Shown piece after piece: positions 24,345 through 36,700 of a stretch of 64,000 bases of DNA. The notes below the pieces were generated by a model. That model saw only the letters and a list, made by a program, of their open reading frames with translations. It ran no database searches and had not been told where the DNA came from. The translations under genes and the position numbers were made by a program. Source of the stretch: Rehmannia glutinosa (taxonomy: Eukaryota; Streptophyta; Magnoliopsida; Lamiales; Orobanchaceae). The stretch's first letter is position 1. Each line of letters begins with the position of its first letter. Location of the stretch: the NCBI GenBank assembly GCA_016081115.2, contig CM071936.1, positions 82,382,943 to 82,446,942 on the forward strand. The letters are read 5' to 3'.

Positions 24345-25775
24345 TGTAAGTCAAGCGACTACGATAATCTAGAGGGGTGAATAGATTATATCCATCTTTT
24401 CTATTTTACCATCTTTTTAGAACCGAATGCTCAAAGACAATAAAAAGGTGTGGAATGTAAACAACACACGTCGATTTATAGAGGTTCAACCCACCTAGGG
24501 CCTAATCCTCTACCACCCAAGTTTATGCGGGATGGATTTCAAAAAGAAAAAAGATTTTATTAATTACGAAAATTAATACAACACCAACTTACAACAACAC
24601 CTTGAAGAGCACCACACTCTTTCTTCAACACCACCTTTGAGATTACCACAATCTCTCTTGAAGATTACCACAATCTCCAACGACACCTTGTGAAGATTAC
24701 CAAAATCTTCTACCTTGAAGAATACCAAATTCTTCAACACCTCGACAAGAAGATTACCACAATTTTCTTACACCTAACACCTAGATCACCCAAGTGTGTT
24801 CTTACCACAAGAACACTCACAATGATATCTTGTGTTGAATGATTACCCAAAAATCAAGATTACAACTCAATAATGAATATTACAATATGAGTGCAAAGTG
24901 TAATCAAGAATAGCCTAGACCTCAAGGATGTGAAAGTGATAAGCTAGGCAAAAATACAACAAGATTAATGACAATGAAGAACAAGTGTTTGCTTGAAGTG
25001 TATCTTTTGTGTTGTATCTCAATTGTTGTATTGGTTGCTCCAAAACTTCCTCTATTTATAGGAGATGATTGATCAAACATAGGCTCCTCTTGGGGATTGA
25101 AAATCTACAGAAAAATACAATTAAAATCAAGAATATAGCTGTTAGAAATCAATCCCACAATTTAAGGAAAGTTTGTCTGCTGTCAAATGGTCAGAATTTT
25201 GCTATCAAAAGATAGGGCGACCGGTCGCGCACAAATAGAGTTTAAAACAAACATTTCAACATTTAACACAGGCGACGGTCGCGTAGGGTTCGGCCAGTCG
25301 TCCCCTCTATGGTCGATCGGCCGGTGTCGTCGGCCGCCGACGCCACCTGGTCGACACCACTGGTCGACCGGTCGACCTAGTCCATTTTCCTTCCGTCTCA
25401 TTTTTCTCTGTTTCAAAAATCATCTTCGGTCACGGATTGCCCTCTACGGCGACCGGTTGGCCTCGAGACAGAAATGTTGTCCAATATTTGTCGAAAATAA
25501 AGCTCAATAAATACTCCGAAAATTTAGTAAAAACATTTTAAACCAATCGGGAGTATTTAGACAACATTTAGGAACCTTGTTTTGAAGTAAAAGCTTATAA
25601 ACATAAAATCATTAAAAGTGTTGTCCAATTTTATCTTAAATAAAACTTGAAGAAATACTCCGAAAAATATTAAAACCATTTTAAATCATTTAGGAGTATT
25701 TGGACAACAATTAAAAACATTGTTTTGGTGTAAAAATAAAATCATCAAAATTAAGATAAAAACATATATCAAACA
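24345..25775 (-). repeat. 3' LTR of NA copy 1
   Basis: On the + strand it starts TGTAAGTCAAGC and ends TATCAAACA. It has a TATA box at 25,052-25,060 (- strand TATAAATAG), a hairpin array at about 24,602-24,838 and a decayed palindrome cluster at about 25,210-25,460. Confidence 0.85.
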
Positions 25776-25800
25776 ATCTCTCCCTTTTTGATGATTACAA
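25776..25800 (-). promoter_or_regulatory. Polypurine tract of NA copy 1
   Basis: The - strand reads CATCAAAAAGGGAGAGAT directly before the LTR start TGTTTGATA. It primes plus-strand DNA synthesis. Further tract-like AGGGGGAG copies lie at about 25,948 and 26,041, with a decayed one near 26,207. Confidence 0.75.
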
Positions 25801-27299
25801 ACCAAAACAATTTTTAGAAATATTAGGAGGACAAATTTAAAAACGATTTTCCGGTAAAAACATCTAACCGTTTGGAAGCAACCAAAATTTCCAAAATACA
25901 TAAGCAACCAAGTAAGGGAGTAAATATATTCAATAATAAGCACAAGCTCCCCCTATCAACAAGCACATCAAGAGTAATGTAAAAGCAATTAACCATAAGC
26001 TAAAAGCTTAATTTTTACATATTGTTCAAGAGCTTATAAGCTCCCCCTGTCAACAAAATATCATTAGACAAGTATATAAGTCCATCAAGCAACAATTGGA
26101 CTAAATATAATTCACAACTTATGGCTTTTAAGATGCCATAGCTTATAGCTTTTATAACAAGCTTTTATTAGCTTCTTTGAGCTAACGAGCCAATATCCTG
26201 TTTCTCCCCTTTTGGAATCATCAAAAAGAATGTTAGCACGATAAAAATATCATATAATCATATCAAAGTGCGCAACTAAACCGATGTATCGAGCTATTTG
26301 AACATTGAAGCTTATAGATCAAATAGGAGGGAAAAAGTCGATCATACGACTTGTAGACGCTTATGAAAACTCATTTGATTTGCAAAAACATGATCTCTAT
26401 AAATATATAAGACTTTTGAAAACGAGAGAATCATGTATGTGATGAATTTTCATTGAAACATTTTATCGAACACTTGGCGGGCGTCAAATAATAAAGACAA
26501 TGTATATAGCCCTTGTAAATGTAATCAAGCCAAGTTTTCATCACCAAAAGCAATTTTATAAATATCATCCATCAACGATAATCATGCTAATCACAAATAT
26601 ATAAGAATTGCATCAAGAGCTATACATATAAGCCAAGTTCTCAAGGTTCAACCCAATTGAGATAAAGGAGTAGAGTTCTTACCATTCAATCGGTAAAGAC
26701 GAGCAATGATGATGATAATCGAGCTAGATAATCCCCAAAATATGAAATTTATGCAACAAAACTCATTTGAAGTGAAATTTGTGTGCAATTTACGAAAGGG
26801 ACGAACATAGAGTTGAAAGGGCCAAAATGCCAAAGTCTGGAAACAGAATGCAATTTAAGCCAATAAATAGCTAAGGGCGACCGATCACAGGCATGGGCGA
26901 CCGGTCGAGCTAGTGGGCGACCGGTCGGCCCCTGCCCTGGCAGCCCACTGATTCTGTTCTGTTTTGAAAGTCCAAAATTTGATCCAAAAATCCGATTTCT
27001 CGCCCCTTAGTTTTAAAAATGTGCAAGATGCAAACGTAGACCTCATTCAATATACATTATGTCATAATCAAGCTCGAAATGAGGTAAAATACTCGGCGGT
27101 GAGCGATTAAAAAGTCCGCGAGTTATCCTTGAGACGGAATTAAACACATCTCAAGTTTTTGTTAAAACATGCAATCCCTTAAAAAAATATCGAATCTTAA
27201 TATGTTTAGTTCGATTATGACGAACCATATTTTGAAAAATAAAATTTACACCGGACTTGTTATCCTGAAAAATAATAACGTTTTAAAACTTTGGATGAA
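25801..27299 (-). other. 3' non-coding region of NA copy 1
   Basis: It carries extra purine tracts, several AGCTTATAAGCT-type palindromes (about 26,000-26,190) and two intact CGACCGGTCG palindromes (26,898 and 26,918). By alignment with the copy at 49,869-55,788, an extra ORF once lay between about 26,640 and 26,700 and has been deleted. Confidence 0.55.
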
Positions 27300-27450
27300 C
27301 AAGTCATAAGAAGAAGTGCCTTACAAGTATTTGAAAATTTCTTTTAACGACACTTTAAAGAGATTCGTTGGGATTGTTTTAAGTCGAGCATATAAACATA
27401 AGGCATATAGAATGTCGAGTCTAAGGAGTAATAAACGAATAAACATACCT
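27300..27450 (-). repeat. Internal repeat Y of NA copy 1
   Basis: A segment of about 150 bases similar to repeat X at 28,430-28,620 in the same element. The two flank the RT fragment in direct orientation. Confidence 0.55.
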
Positions 27451-27559
27451 CGAATTCATTTGTCAATCAACATGTCTACCTCAACCTTTGTCAATTTTCA
27501 CATTTGTAGCCATATAGGTTGAAATGGTTCTTTCTTCTTGAATGCCTCACTTCTTCTTT

Positions 27560-28140
27560 TGAGTGTGGAATATAATCACCTTCTTGGCATTGTTGAACTT
27601 GAATTCCAATGATCAAATTTGAGCTTCCCTCATCATGATCATCTTAGGTTCACCTTGCATTGACTTGGAAAAATATATCTTGCACAAATATTCATTAGTA
27701 GCACCAAAAATATTATCAACATAAATTTGCACAAGTAAACAACCTTGCCCTTTTTCAAAACAAGAAGTGTAGTATCAACTTTACCTTTTGTAAAATTATT
27801 TTGCAAAAATAGCTAAGTCTATCAAACCATATACGGGGTACTTGTATCAACCGTACAAGGCCTTTTATAAAAATCATTTGGCCTAAAAATTTTAAACTCC
27901 GATAGACTTCTATTTGAATAAAACAATTTAGAAAATTGGATTTAACATCCATTTGGTAAAGCTTGAAATTTTCTCAAAACAAGAATGGGCAAGTAAAGTG
28001 CAAATAACTTCTAAATATGCTATGAGTGCAAATATTACATCAAAATCATTACCTTCTTCTTGACAATATCATTGAGCTACTAACCTTGTCTTGTTCATCA
28101 AACTTGTTGCGAAATATCACAAATTTCTGCAAAATCTTAA
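27560..28140 (-). pseudogene. RT fragment of NA copy 1
   Basis: The - strand reads MDVKS.FLN at 27,952-27,926, the conserved copia RT block. A CQEEG word (near 28,065) precedes it and QGEPKMIMMR-type words (near 27,665) follow. Only a small middle part of RT is left, with frameshifts. RNase H is absent. Confidence 0.7.
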
Positions 28141-28429
28141 CAAGATATTTTGCACACGAGCATAGTAATATCGAATAATAGATACACTATTTTAAGCACC
28201 ACATACTATGCATCATCAAGAGTCTAATAAATCATTCAAGTTCAAATAAGCTTAAGAAAGCTACATAAGGTCTCTTTTGAAATTTGACAATAAGAGAGCA
28301 CATAGTTGAGACCTCATTTACAAGAATCATATGAACAAGAGGTTTGACATAAGTATCCAAGAATAGTGGCATTTATATGTGCAATAAAATGCATAACTTA
28401 GTAGATCAATTGTTTTATCAAAACAAAAT

Positions 28430-28620
28430 ATAATCCTTTACAAATTTTGGATAAAACAAGCTATGTCAAATAGTGCCTTTTCAAAAATCAAAACATCCTC
28501 TTAATGGCACTTGTATAAGCACATAGGCATATGACAAAAATATATCGAATCTATAAGATAAATACCAATGATGAGCGTACCTCGATAGTTAAAACATCTC
28601 TTGAAGAGAATGACGAAAAA
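28430..28620 (-). repeat. Internal repeat X of NA copy 1
   Basis: Similar to repeat Y at 27,300-27,450. Shared words include CCTCGA and GGCACTT on the + strand. Confidence 0.5.
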
Positions 28621-28929
28621 TATATCCTACAAATATCTTAAACAACTCTAGCACAAAGCAACATGATACAAGTGTAGGATAAAACAATGTATGTCATAAG
28701 TATGCTTGTGCCAAGAGAATCCATAGGAGATTATAAAACACAATAGTTAAAGCAAATGCTCAAGAGTTTTAAAACATCATGCAAGGTATTCTTTTTAAAA
28801 AACATTTTGAAACTCACAAATATATTAAAGACCTAAATTTTTAAGAAATATGAAAACCCATTTTGCAATTTAGACACAAATAAAAACATGCATAAAAAAA
28901 CAAAATGCATATTTAAATAGGAGATACGG

Positions 28930-30400
28930 TTTACCAATTTCGCCATTTCCATGGGTTGTGTCGTTCCCATTGTTGATGGTATCTTCCCTTTTGAAAGTCA
29001 TTTTGTTGATGATAACTCTTCCTATTGCCCCATTTCCAAGGATTATGTCCTCCCATTGTTGATAATGTCTCTCTCTTGGAAAATCATCTTGTTGATGATG
29101 TCTTTGCCATTTCAAGGATTGTGTTCTTTCCATTTTTTATTATATCCTCTTCTTGGAAATTTACTTTGTTGAAAATGTTTTCTCCTTCTTTGATCAAATG
29201 AGATGTTCATTTGATGTCTCCTTGGCGGCATGAATTTTCTTCGATTATTAATCCGCCGGGTACCTAATATAACATCGTTTTGTGGTACCCTCAAGTGCTT
29301 GGGTCCTTTGGGATTAGTCTTGAGACTTTTAGGTCTCCAACAATAATTAGAGCTATTTCTAGCCCGACAAGTATTTACCGTATGACCCTTCTTACCGCAA
29401 TAAAAGCAAGTAATATCACTAACATGTATAGGAACTCGATTTTTTTTCATATGATTGACAACATCAGGCGTATGATCAAGTTCACTATTCCAATTATCAC
29501 AACCATTATCATTTACAACATTGGGAAATTTATTGGTACTCAAGTTGGTTTTTGATAAATCATTTTTCATGCAATTAATATCCTCAACAAGAGTACTATT
29601 TTGTTTTTCAAGGTTTCTAACCTTGTCAAGAGTGGTGGTGTGAGCACATGATAGTGATTCATAGTAAGTAAATAAATTATCCTTTTCATTTTTCAAAATA
29701 TTGAATTCCTTTTTCAAATTTTTGTATTTAACAAGTAAATTTTGGAATTCATTTTGAAGATCATCAAAAACATTTTGCAAATCACTATAATCATTTTGAA
29801 TAACAATATCATAGGAAGTAGAGGGTTTAAGACATACCTCATTTTCTTCTTCAATGCCCATAAAACATTGTTCGACTACTTCATAGTTGGAAGTTGTAAA
29901 AGGCTTGTTCCTTAGATTTGAACTTGTATCCTTTTGAGAAGTAGATGCTTTTGTTTGACTTCTTTCATTTGCATATACTCCATAGATGGCTTCTAATTTT
30001 GCCATACTTCATGTGCCGATCGAATTCCTACAATATGATGAAACTCCAAATTAGTAAGTGAACAATACAAAATATTGAGAGCTTTACCGTTTAAGGAGAT
30101 GATTTTCTTCTCTTCATCATTGAGCTCTTTGAAAGCTTTGGAGGTGTATGTGTGTCTCTTTTATTGGAATGGATTCTCCATTGATGACGATGTTCCAAAT
30201 ATCGAACCCGCAACCTTGTAAATAACATTCCATTCTTTCTTTCCAAAATGTATAATTTTTGGAATCAAATAGTGGTGGCTTGGTGGTGGATGTGGAGGTA
30301 AGATGAGCTTCATTCATAGCCGACGATCGTTCCTCTTCACTCGCGATGTGAAACGAGCTTGCCAAAGAGTTTGGCTTTGATACAACTTGTAAGTCCAAGC
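28930..30400 (-). pseudogene. gag of NA copy 1
   Basis: Starting near the primer site, the frame gives a UBN2-type gag (FWKERMECYL, HVRRSAHEVW-like region), broken near 30,005-30,117. A long acidic and lysine-rich coiled-coil region follows. The zinc knuckle CFYCGKKGHTVNTC lies at about 29,407-29,363, with the NPKGPKHLRVP word after it. The C-terminal tail from about 29,200 down is rich in R, H, Q and W and consists of repeated units. The main open part is 30,005-29,112. Confidence 0.8.
30371..30386 (-). promoter_or_regulatory. Primer-binding site of NA copy 1
   Basis: The - strand reads TTGTATCAAAGCC next to the LTR end, a mutated TGGTATCAGAGCC. Confidence 0.7.
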
Positions 30401-31855
30401 GCTACGATAATCTAGAGGGAGGGTGAATAGATTATCTCCATCTTTTCGATTTTACCCTCTTTTTAGAACCGAATGCTCAAAGACAATAATAAAGGTGCGG
30501 AATGTAAACAACACACGTCGATTTATAGAGGTTCAACCAACCTAGGGCCTAATCCTCTACCACCCCAAAGATATCCGGATGGATTTCAAAAAGACAAAAG
30601 ATTTTATTAATTACCAAAATCAATACAACACCAACTTGCAACAACACCTTGAAGAGCACCACACTCTTCTTCAAGACCACCTTTGAGATTACCACAATCT
30701 CTCTTGAAGATTACCGCAATCTTCAACGGCACCTTGTGAAGATTACCACAATCTTCTACCTTGAAGAATACCAAATTCTTCAACACCTCGACAAGAAGAT
30801 TACCACAATCTTCTTACACCTAACACCTAGATCACCCAAGTGTGTTCTTACCACAAGAACACTCACAAGGATATCTTGTGTTGAATGATTACCCAAAAAT
30901 CAAGATTACAACTCAATAATGAATATTACAATATGAGTACAAAGTGTAATCAAGAATAGCCTAGACCTCAAGGATGTGAAAGTGATAAGCTAGGCAAAAA
31001 TACAACAAGAATAATGACAATGAAGAACAAGTGTTTGCTTGAAGTGTATCTTGTTGTGTTGTATCTCAATTGTTGTATTGGTTGCTCCAAAACTTCCTCT
31101 ATTTATAGGAGATGATTGATCAAACATAGGCTCCTCTTGGGGATTGAAAATCTACAGAAAAATACAATTAAAATCAAGAATATAGCTGTTAGAAATCAAT
31201 CCCACAATTTAAGGAAAGTTTGTCTGCTGTCAAACGGTCAGAATTTTGTCATGTCAAAGATAGGGCGCAATCGCGCACAAATAGAGTTTAAAACAAACAT
31301 TTCAACATTTAACACAGGCGCCACCGATCGACGTAGGGTTCGACCGGTCGTCCCCTTCTATGGCCGGTCGCCGCACAACACGAATTCAAGCGGGGAGTAG
31401 TTCTGTTTCACAATTAAACTCCCAGTGCTTGATCGGGTCGAGGGTGTCGGCCGGTCGATGCCACCGGTCGACACCCTGGTCGACCTGGTCTATTTTCCAT
31501 CCGTCTCATTTTTCTGTTTCAAAAATCATCTTGATGTACGGGTTGCCCTCTACGACGCCAGGTTGACCTCGAGACGCAAATATTGTCCATTTTTGTCGAA
31601 AATAAAGCTCAATAAATACTCCTAAAATTTAGTAAAAACATTTTAAACCAATCGGGAGTATTTAGAAAAATTTAGGAACCTTGTTTTGAAGTAAAAGCTT
31701 ATAAACATAAAATCATTAAATAAAACTTGAAGAAATACTCCGGAAAATATTAAAACCATTTTAAATCATTTAGGAGTATTTGGACAACAATTAAAAACAT
31801 TATTTTGGTGTAAAAATAAAATCATCAAAATTAAGATAAAAACATGTATCAAACA
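30388..31855 (-). repeat. 5' LTR of NA copy 1
   Basis: It starts TGTAAGTCC on the + strand and ends TATCAAACA. The - strand TATA box TATAAATAG is at 31,099-31,107. The hairpin array lies at about 30,650-30,882 and the palindrome cluster at about 31,265-31,565, the latter heavily changed compared with the other LTRs. Confidence 0.85.
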
Positions 31856-31860
31856 GAAGG

Positions 31861-33214
31861 TTCTGTGGTAAGAAACAAAGCAAGATTGGTAACCAAAGGG
31901 TATTGCCAAGAAGAATGAATAGATTTTGATGAAACATTTGCTCATGTTGCAAGATTAGAAGCAATAAGGATGTTTCTTGCCTATGCTGCACACAAAAACT
32001 TTACTGTATATCAAATGGATGTGAAAAGTGCATTTTTAAATGGATTGTTGGAAGAAGAAGTCTATGTTGAGCAACCTCCAGGCTTTGAGCAAAAGACTCT
32101 TGGAGATAAGGTGTACAAGCTCAAGAAAGCTCTATATGGATTGAAACAAGCACCTAGAGCATGGTATGATACATTATCTCAATTTCGACGATAATGGATT
32201 CAAAGAAAGGCAAAGTGGACAAAGACTTGAAATTCAAGATGGGGAGAGTATATTGCTTGTTCAAATATATGTGGATGACATCATATTTGGATCCACAAAC
32301 AAAGAGCATGTGTGATAAATTCTCAAACCTCATGCAAGGCAAATTTGAAATGAGCATGATGGGAGAGAGCGACATTCTTCTTAGGACTTCAAGTTAAGCA
32401 ATGAAGGATGGAACCTTTATAAGTCAAACAAAGTACATCGAGAGATTTAATGAAGAAATTTGGTATGGAAGAGAAGTCTTCTGTAAAAATACCAATGAAT
32501 ACATCGGTCAAGATGGACATGGATGCGGATGGCAAGCATGTAGATCAAACACGATACAGAGCACTTATTGGATCATTGCTCTATCTAACAACAAGCAGGC
32601 TAGACATCACCTTTGCAGTAGGAGTATGTGCAAGATTCCAATCTGCTCCAAAGGAAAGTCACATGACTGCAGCTAAGAGAATCCTAAGATATTTGAAGGG
32701 ATGCCAAGAAGTTGGCTTATGGTATCCAAAGGGAGGTGGATTCAAGCTTATTGGTTATTCAAACTCTGACTATGGTGGATGTAGAGTTGGCAGGAAGAGT
32801 ACTTCAGGCACATGTCAAATGCTTGGAAATAGATTGGTTTCCTGGTTTAGCAAGAAGCAAAACTCAATAGCCACATCCACAGCTGAAGCATAGTACATAG
32901 TTGCGGGCAGCTGTTGTGCCCAAGTCTTATGGATGAGACAACAGCTGAGAGATTATGAAATTGAAGAAAAAGATATTCCAATTATGTGTGATAACACAAG
33001 TGCTATTGCAATCACTCAGGAATCTGTGTTGCATTCGAGAACAAAGCACATTGATGTCAGATATCATTTTATAAGAGATCATGTTGAAAAGAAAGACATC
33101 ACTTTGGAATATATCTCAACTGATAAACAGTTAGCTGACATATTCACCAAACCCCTATGTGAAACAAGATTTGAAGAGCTTAAGCATGAGCTAGGGCTAA
33201 TTGACCTGAGTTGA
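31861..33214 (+). pseudogene. RT (resumed) and RNase H of the Sirevirus-like element
   Basis: The frame resumes right after the duplicated GAAGG with ARLVTKGYCQEE. It continues with YQMDVKSAFLNG (near 32,010), PRAWYD, and the catalytic IYVDDII at about 32,261-32,284. The connection has RALIGSLLYLT (near 32,560). RNase H shows the conserved AEA (followed by a TAG stop at 32,891), CDNTSAI (near 32,986), SRTKHIDVRYHFIRDHV and LADIFTKPL (near 33,135). The natural stop is TGA at 33,212. Two frameshifts (near 32,190 and 32,390) and the TAG break the product. Confidence 0.9.
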
Positions 33215-33284
33215 CACTCAGAAGACTCAATGAGAAGAGATGAAACATGAAAAGATGAAAACAGAGCAAATCTCATGAATCAGC

Positions 33285-33660
33285 TAAGTGAATCAGCCGT
33301 ATCGGAAAGTCAGCTGTATCGAGTTGGCTGACAGCTGAGTCACTATACGAATGGAGAGAAGAAGAGTTGAGTCACTTAAGGAGTAAGCTAAATCATTTAT
33401 GAGCTAAGTGACAAAAACGCAGTCGTTTTTAATGAGCGGGAATGTTTTTAAGGATGACGTCAACGTAATTATGATGGGTACAGTCAAAAGCTGCACAGTA
33501 AGCATATGATTGGATATAAATGCTGCCGCATTAAATGCGAGCAATTAAATGCAATGAGACGTGCTAAATCTGAGCCGTTGATCTCGATCAAAATTCAAAA
33601 ACCAAAAACACGTCCTTTCATAACCCATATATACTCATTCCTTCAGTTTTCTCTCTCACA
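33285..33660 (+). promoter_or_regulatory. Candidate internal promoter for the extra ORF
   Basis: After RNase H there is a cluster of CAGCT-type words (33,288-33,415), including AGTCAGCTGT at 33,308 that also occurs in the 3' LTR at 39,653. A TATATA box lies at 33,628-33,633. It is followed by a CT-rich leader-like stretch (33,640-33,770) resembling a plant 5' UTR and by an ATG in good context (AAATGGC) at 33,771. Confidence 0.5.
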
Positions 33661-33770
33661 CTGAAAACTGTTCATCTTCAAAACTACGAAAGCAAGTCTA
33701 TTTTCTCTCGAAAACCCTACCTGTTCTCAAAGCAAGTTTATCAAGATTTAATCGGTAAAATTCTCTAGAA

Positions 33771-36700
33771 ATGGCACCAAAGACCGATTTCGTCAAGTTA
33801 TCAAAGCAAATCCACTCAGGTTCCTCAGTGGACTTTGAAGGCATGATTAAGCAGGGTTCAGATGCAACCCTTGTGAAGAAAATAGCAGATATGTTGGAAA
33901 AATACTGGGTTTAAGGCCTTCTTGACGATAGAATACTCGCATACCTACCTGGAAGAGGTGGCGCCGTTCTATGTGAACGCCGAGGTGCAGGACGAAGGGA
34001 TTAAGTCCTCCGTCCACCGCAAGGACATCATGATCACTGCTAAAGACCTTGCGGAGCACTACTTATTACCGTCGGAGGGTATGACAGAGATATACGAAGC
34101 TGATGTGGACTTGGCTGCTGCATGGAAAGAAGTAGTCAAACCCGAGTGTGCTGCGAAAGTAGTCTACACAGCTGAAAATAAATTGCTAAAGGAAGACTAT
34201 CACAAGCTGATGGATGTCGTCTCAAAATGCTTGGACATGAAGTTTGGAAGCTTCAATCGGTATCGAGACCAAGTGATCATCATGGCTGCGATCTTGCAAG
34301 GAAGAAAGTTAAGCTGGGCTGAGTTTGTATACGGCTCTCTGCGAACGTTGCGAACAAGTCCTTCAAGGAAGATGGATCCTTTGGAGGATCACTTGGCTAT
34401 GGCCTAGTTATTGGCCACTTGATGGAAGTGAAGGGCATTCCCCTTCAGCATGGAAAGTCCTTCCATGTAAACAAGAAGATGTTTAGGGCTAACATCTCAG
34501 GAGCCCAGAAGAGAGCCCATGCGAAGAGGGCGGACACGAGTGAGGGGAAATCAGCTGACCCCGATGAAACTGTTGTTGCCTCCCCTCCAAAGAAGAAAGT
34601 CCCATGCGGTGAAAGAAGATAGTTGCCCCTGCAAAGAAAGACAAAAGATGCACCTACCCCTGCGGTAGTAGTCACCGCCCGAGCAGCCGTGTCTCCTCCT
34701 TGCGCAGCCGAGGCGGAGAAGGAACCCCAAATACCTTCTCCGACTATCAAAAAGAAGAGGATCGCGCTGCAAGAAAGGCGGCTCCTCGGTCAAAGAAAGA
34801 TGCACCACCCCCACCGCCAAGGAAGGCGAGGAAGAAGTATCCGAACCGAGAACTTCCTCCTCGTAAGGACAAAAAGAAGAAGAAGAATCACCAAGCTCTC
34901 GGAGCTTGATAAGACAAATTTAGTCCGCCACTCACCGAGTGGAAAAAATCTCGAGGCTGGCAACAAGTGCGATCTCGAGAGTTGTTGATGAAACGACCAA
35001 GTCTCACCGAGGCCGATCGTGAGAGGAAAAAGAAGACCAGTTTGTGGATAGAACGGTTTGAGGAAGAAGAAGCGGCAGAGACAACAAAATCTCCGGATGA
35101 AAGAGTTGTGTCTCCACCGCCCCGATCTTTCTTGAAGGAGCTGAGCAACAGAGTATGTTGCCTTCCATTCCTGAAAAGGAAGGGCAACAAGAAAAGAGGA
35201 TGAAGATGATGATGTGATAGTGGTTTCTCCTGTGTACCCAGACATTCAACGTCGTCTGCGTGAATGGCGAGCATGGAAGCTGAGTCACTCGAGAGTACAT
35301 TTGAACGCATACAATTCATTGAGGAATAGGAAGAATTGTTGAATTTCCTAGGATTTACCACCGTGGTTCAGGCACTTGATGAAGATAACTGCATGGATAT
35401 CTTGCATATCTTCAAGGAAAAAGAAAAGGAGAGATTAGCAGAGGAAGCTGAAGCTCATGAGAAAGCCAACATTTGTCCTCTCACTGGAACCAACGACCAT
35501 ACTCATCCTCATCTTGACATGCTCTCAGATAGTGATGAGGACATGGACCCCATTGCTGCACAAGAAAAGTTGGACATGCAGCAAGCCATGCGGGAATCCT
35601 CATTGATGCATGAGCAAGAGCTGATGGAAGGACCAGGAGAGTCTTCCAAATCACAGCTGGAGATTGATCCGTTGGGAGTGGTACAGCAGATTGCCACAGT
35701 TATTGCTGCAACCACTTCACCAGTCCACTCCGAGAGCGGATCTAAGGGAATTGGCAATGACACTGGGAATTTGGGCACCCAAGTTGAGCCAACCCCTGAT
35801 GAAGGTGTCTTACCACCTGCCCCCACGGCTGAGCACTCAAAGGAAGCAGCCGGGAGTCTGGAGCAGAGTGACCCCAACATAAGTCACTCAGCTGGTGCGC
35901 CAACTAAGGGGAAAACTTACTCCACTGCAGCTAGGTCGGAGGATGTCGCAGATGACTCCACAATGCAAGAAGGAGGCGAAGTGGAGAAGGAAAAAGAAAA
36001 AGAACAACAGCAAGTTGTCACTGACGAAGCTCAGATAGTTGAGTCTGTCTCAGCTGAAGTGCCAACCGCTTTGCAGGCTGAGGACACTGCTGATGCAGTC
36101 GAGGCACAGGATTGATCTGCCCCGGGAGTTAACACTCTGGGCAATGAAAGTGCAATCTAAGGAGTTGATACTCCTGTGGATGCCACTGCAGAAGACCCTA
36201 AGACAGCTGCGTCTGACGAAGGGAATGTACAAGGCCTTGCTGCAGTTGAGACTTCCCTAGGTAAAGAGACGGAAATGCAGAACATCCCTCCTGTTCACAT
36301 TGAAGAAACGGAGAAGGAGATAAGTGCTCTTTATCATTCCCAAGACAACCCTGGCATATCTTTTCTGGGATCTGAAGATGAAGCTGAGTCCACTCCTGTT
36401 GCACATCAAAAAGACTCAGCTGAGGATGTTCTTCCAAGTACGAGTAAGCCAGGTTTCAAAGTTGCTCGACAAACGTTCAATTTTGATGATGAGCCAAGCC
36501 CTCAAGTGTCATCATCTTCCGATGATGCTACTGATACGGCCGAGGAACAGCAAACTCAAAGGGACAAACCAGCTAAGACCGAAGAAGCTTTTATGACAAA
36601 TGAGGCTCGGCCACCGGGTCAATACCATCAAAGGCCCCACTGAATCATATCAATCAAGCTAGGCTTCCGAGTCGCAATGAAACGACTTCTCGTGCGATTT

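Larger units (their letters stand above)
24345..31855 (-). mobile_element. Non-autonomous copia element (family NA, copy 1), nested
   Basis: The element lies on the - strand. Its 3' LTR is 24,345-25,775 and its 5' LTR 30,388-31,855. The flanking duplication is GAAGG. On the - strand the order is 5' LTR, primer site, gag with zinc knuckle, non-coding spacer, RT fragment, non-coding region with palindromes and purine tracts, and 3' LTR. Protease, integrase and RNase H are missing. The same reduced structure occurs in the copy at 55,789-64,000, so this is an amplified deletion lineage that must use enzymes from another element. Confidence 0.85.

Noticed and set aside
30647..30885. Hairpin array considered as a CRISPR-like array
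   Set aside because: The setting is a plant LTR, spacers are not unique, and unit lengths are irregular; palindromic units with covarying stems fit RNA structure instead.
33079..33276. Minus-strand open frame across the RNase H region
   Set aside because: It is a shadow of the strongly conserved + strand RNase H frame.
34445..35361. Several overlapping - strand frames (34,445-34,750; 34,551-34,820; 34,790-35,245; 34,888-35,361)
   Set aside because: They mirror the K/E/P-rich + strand extra ORF and show no domain of their own.
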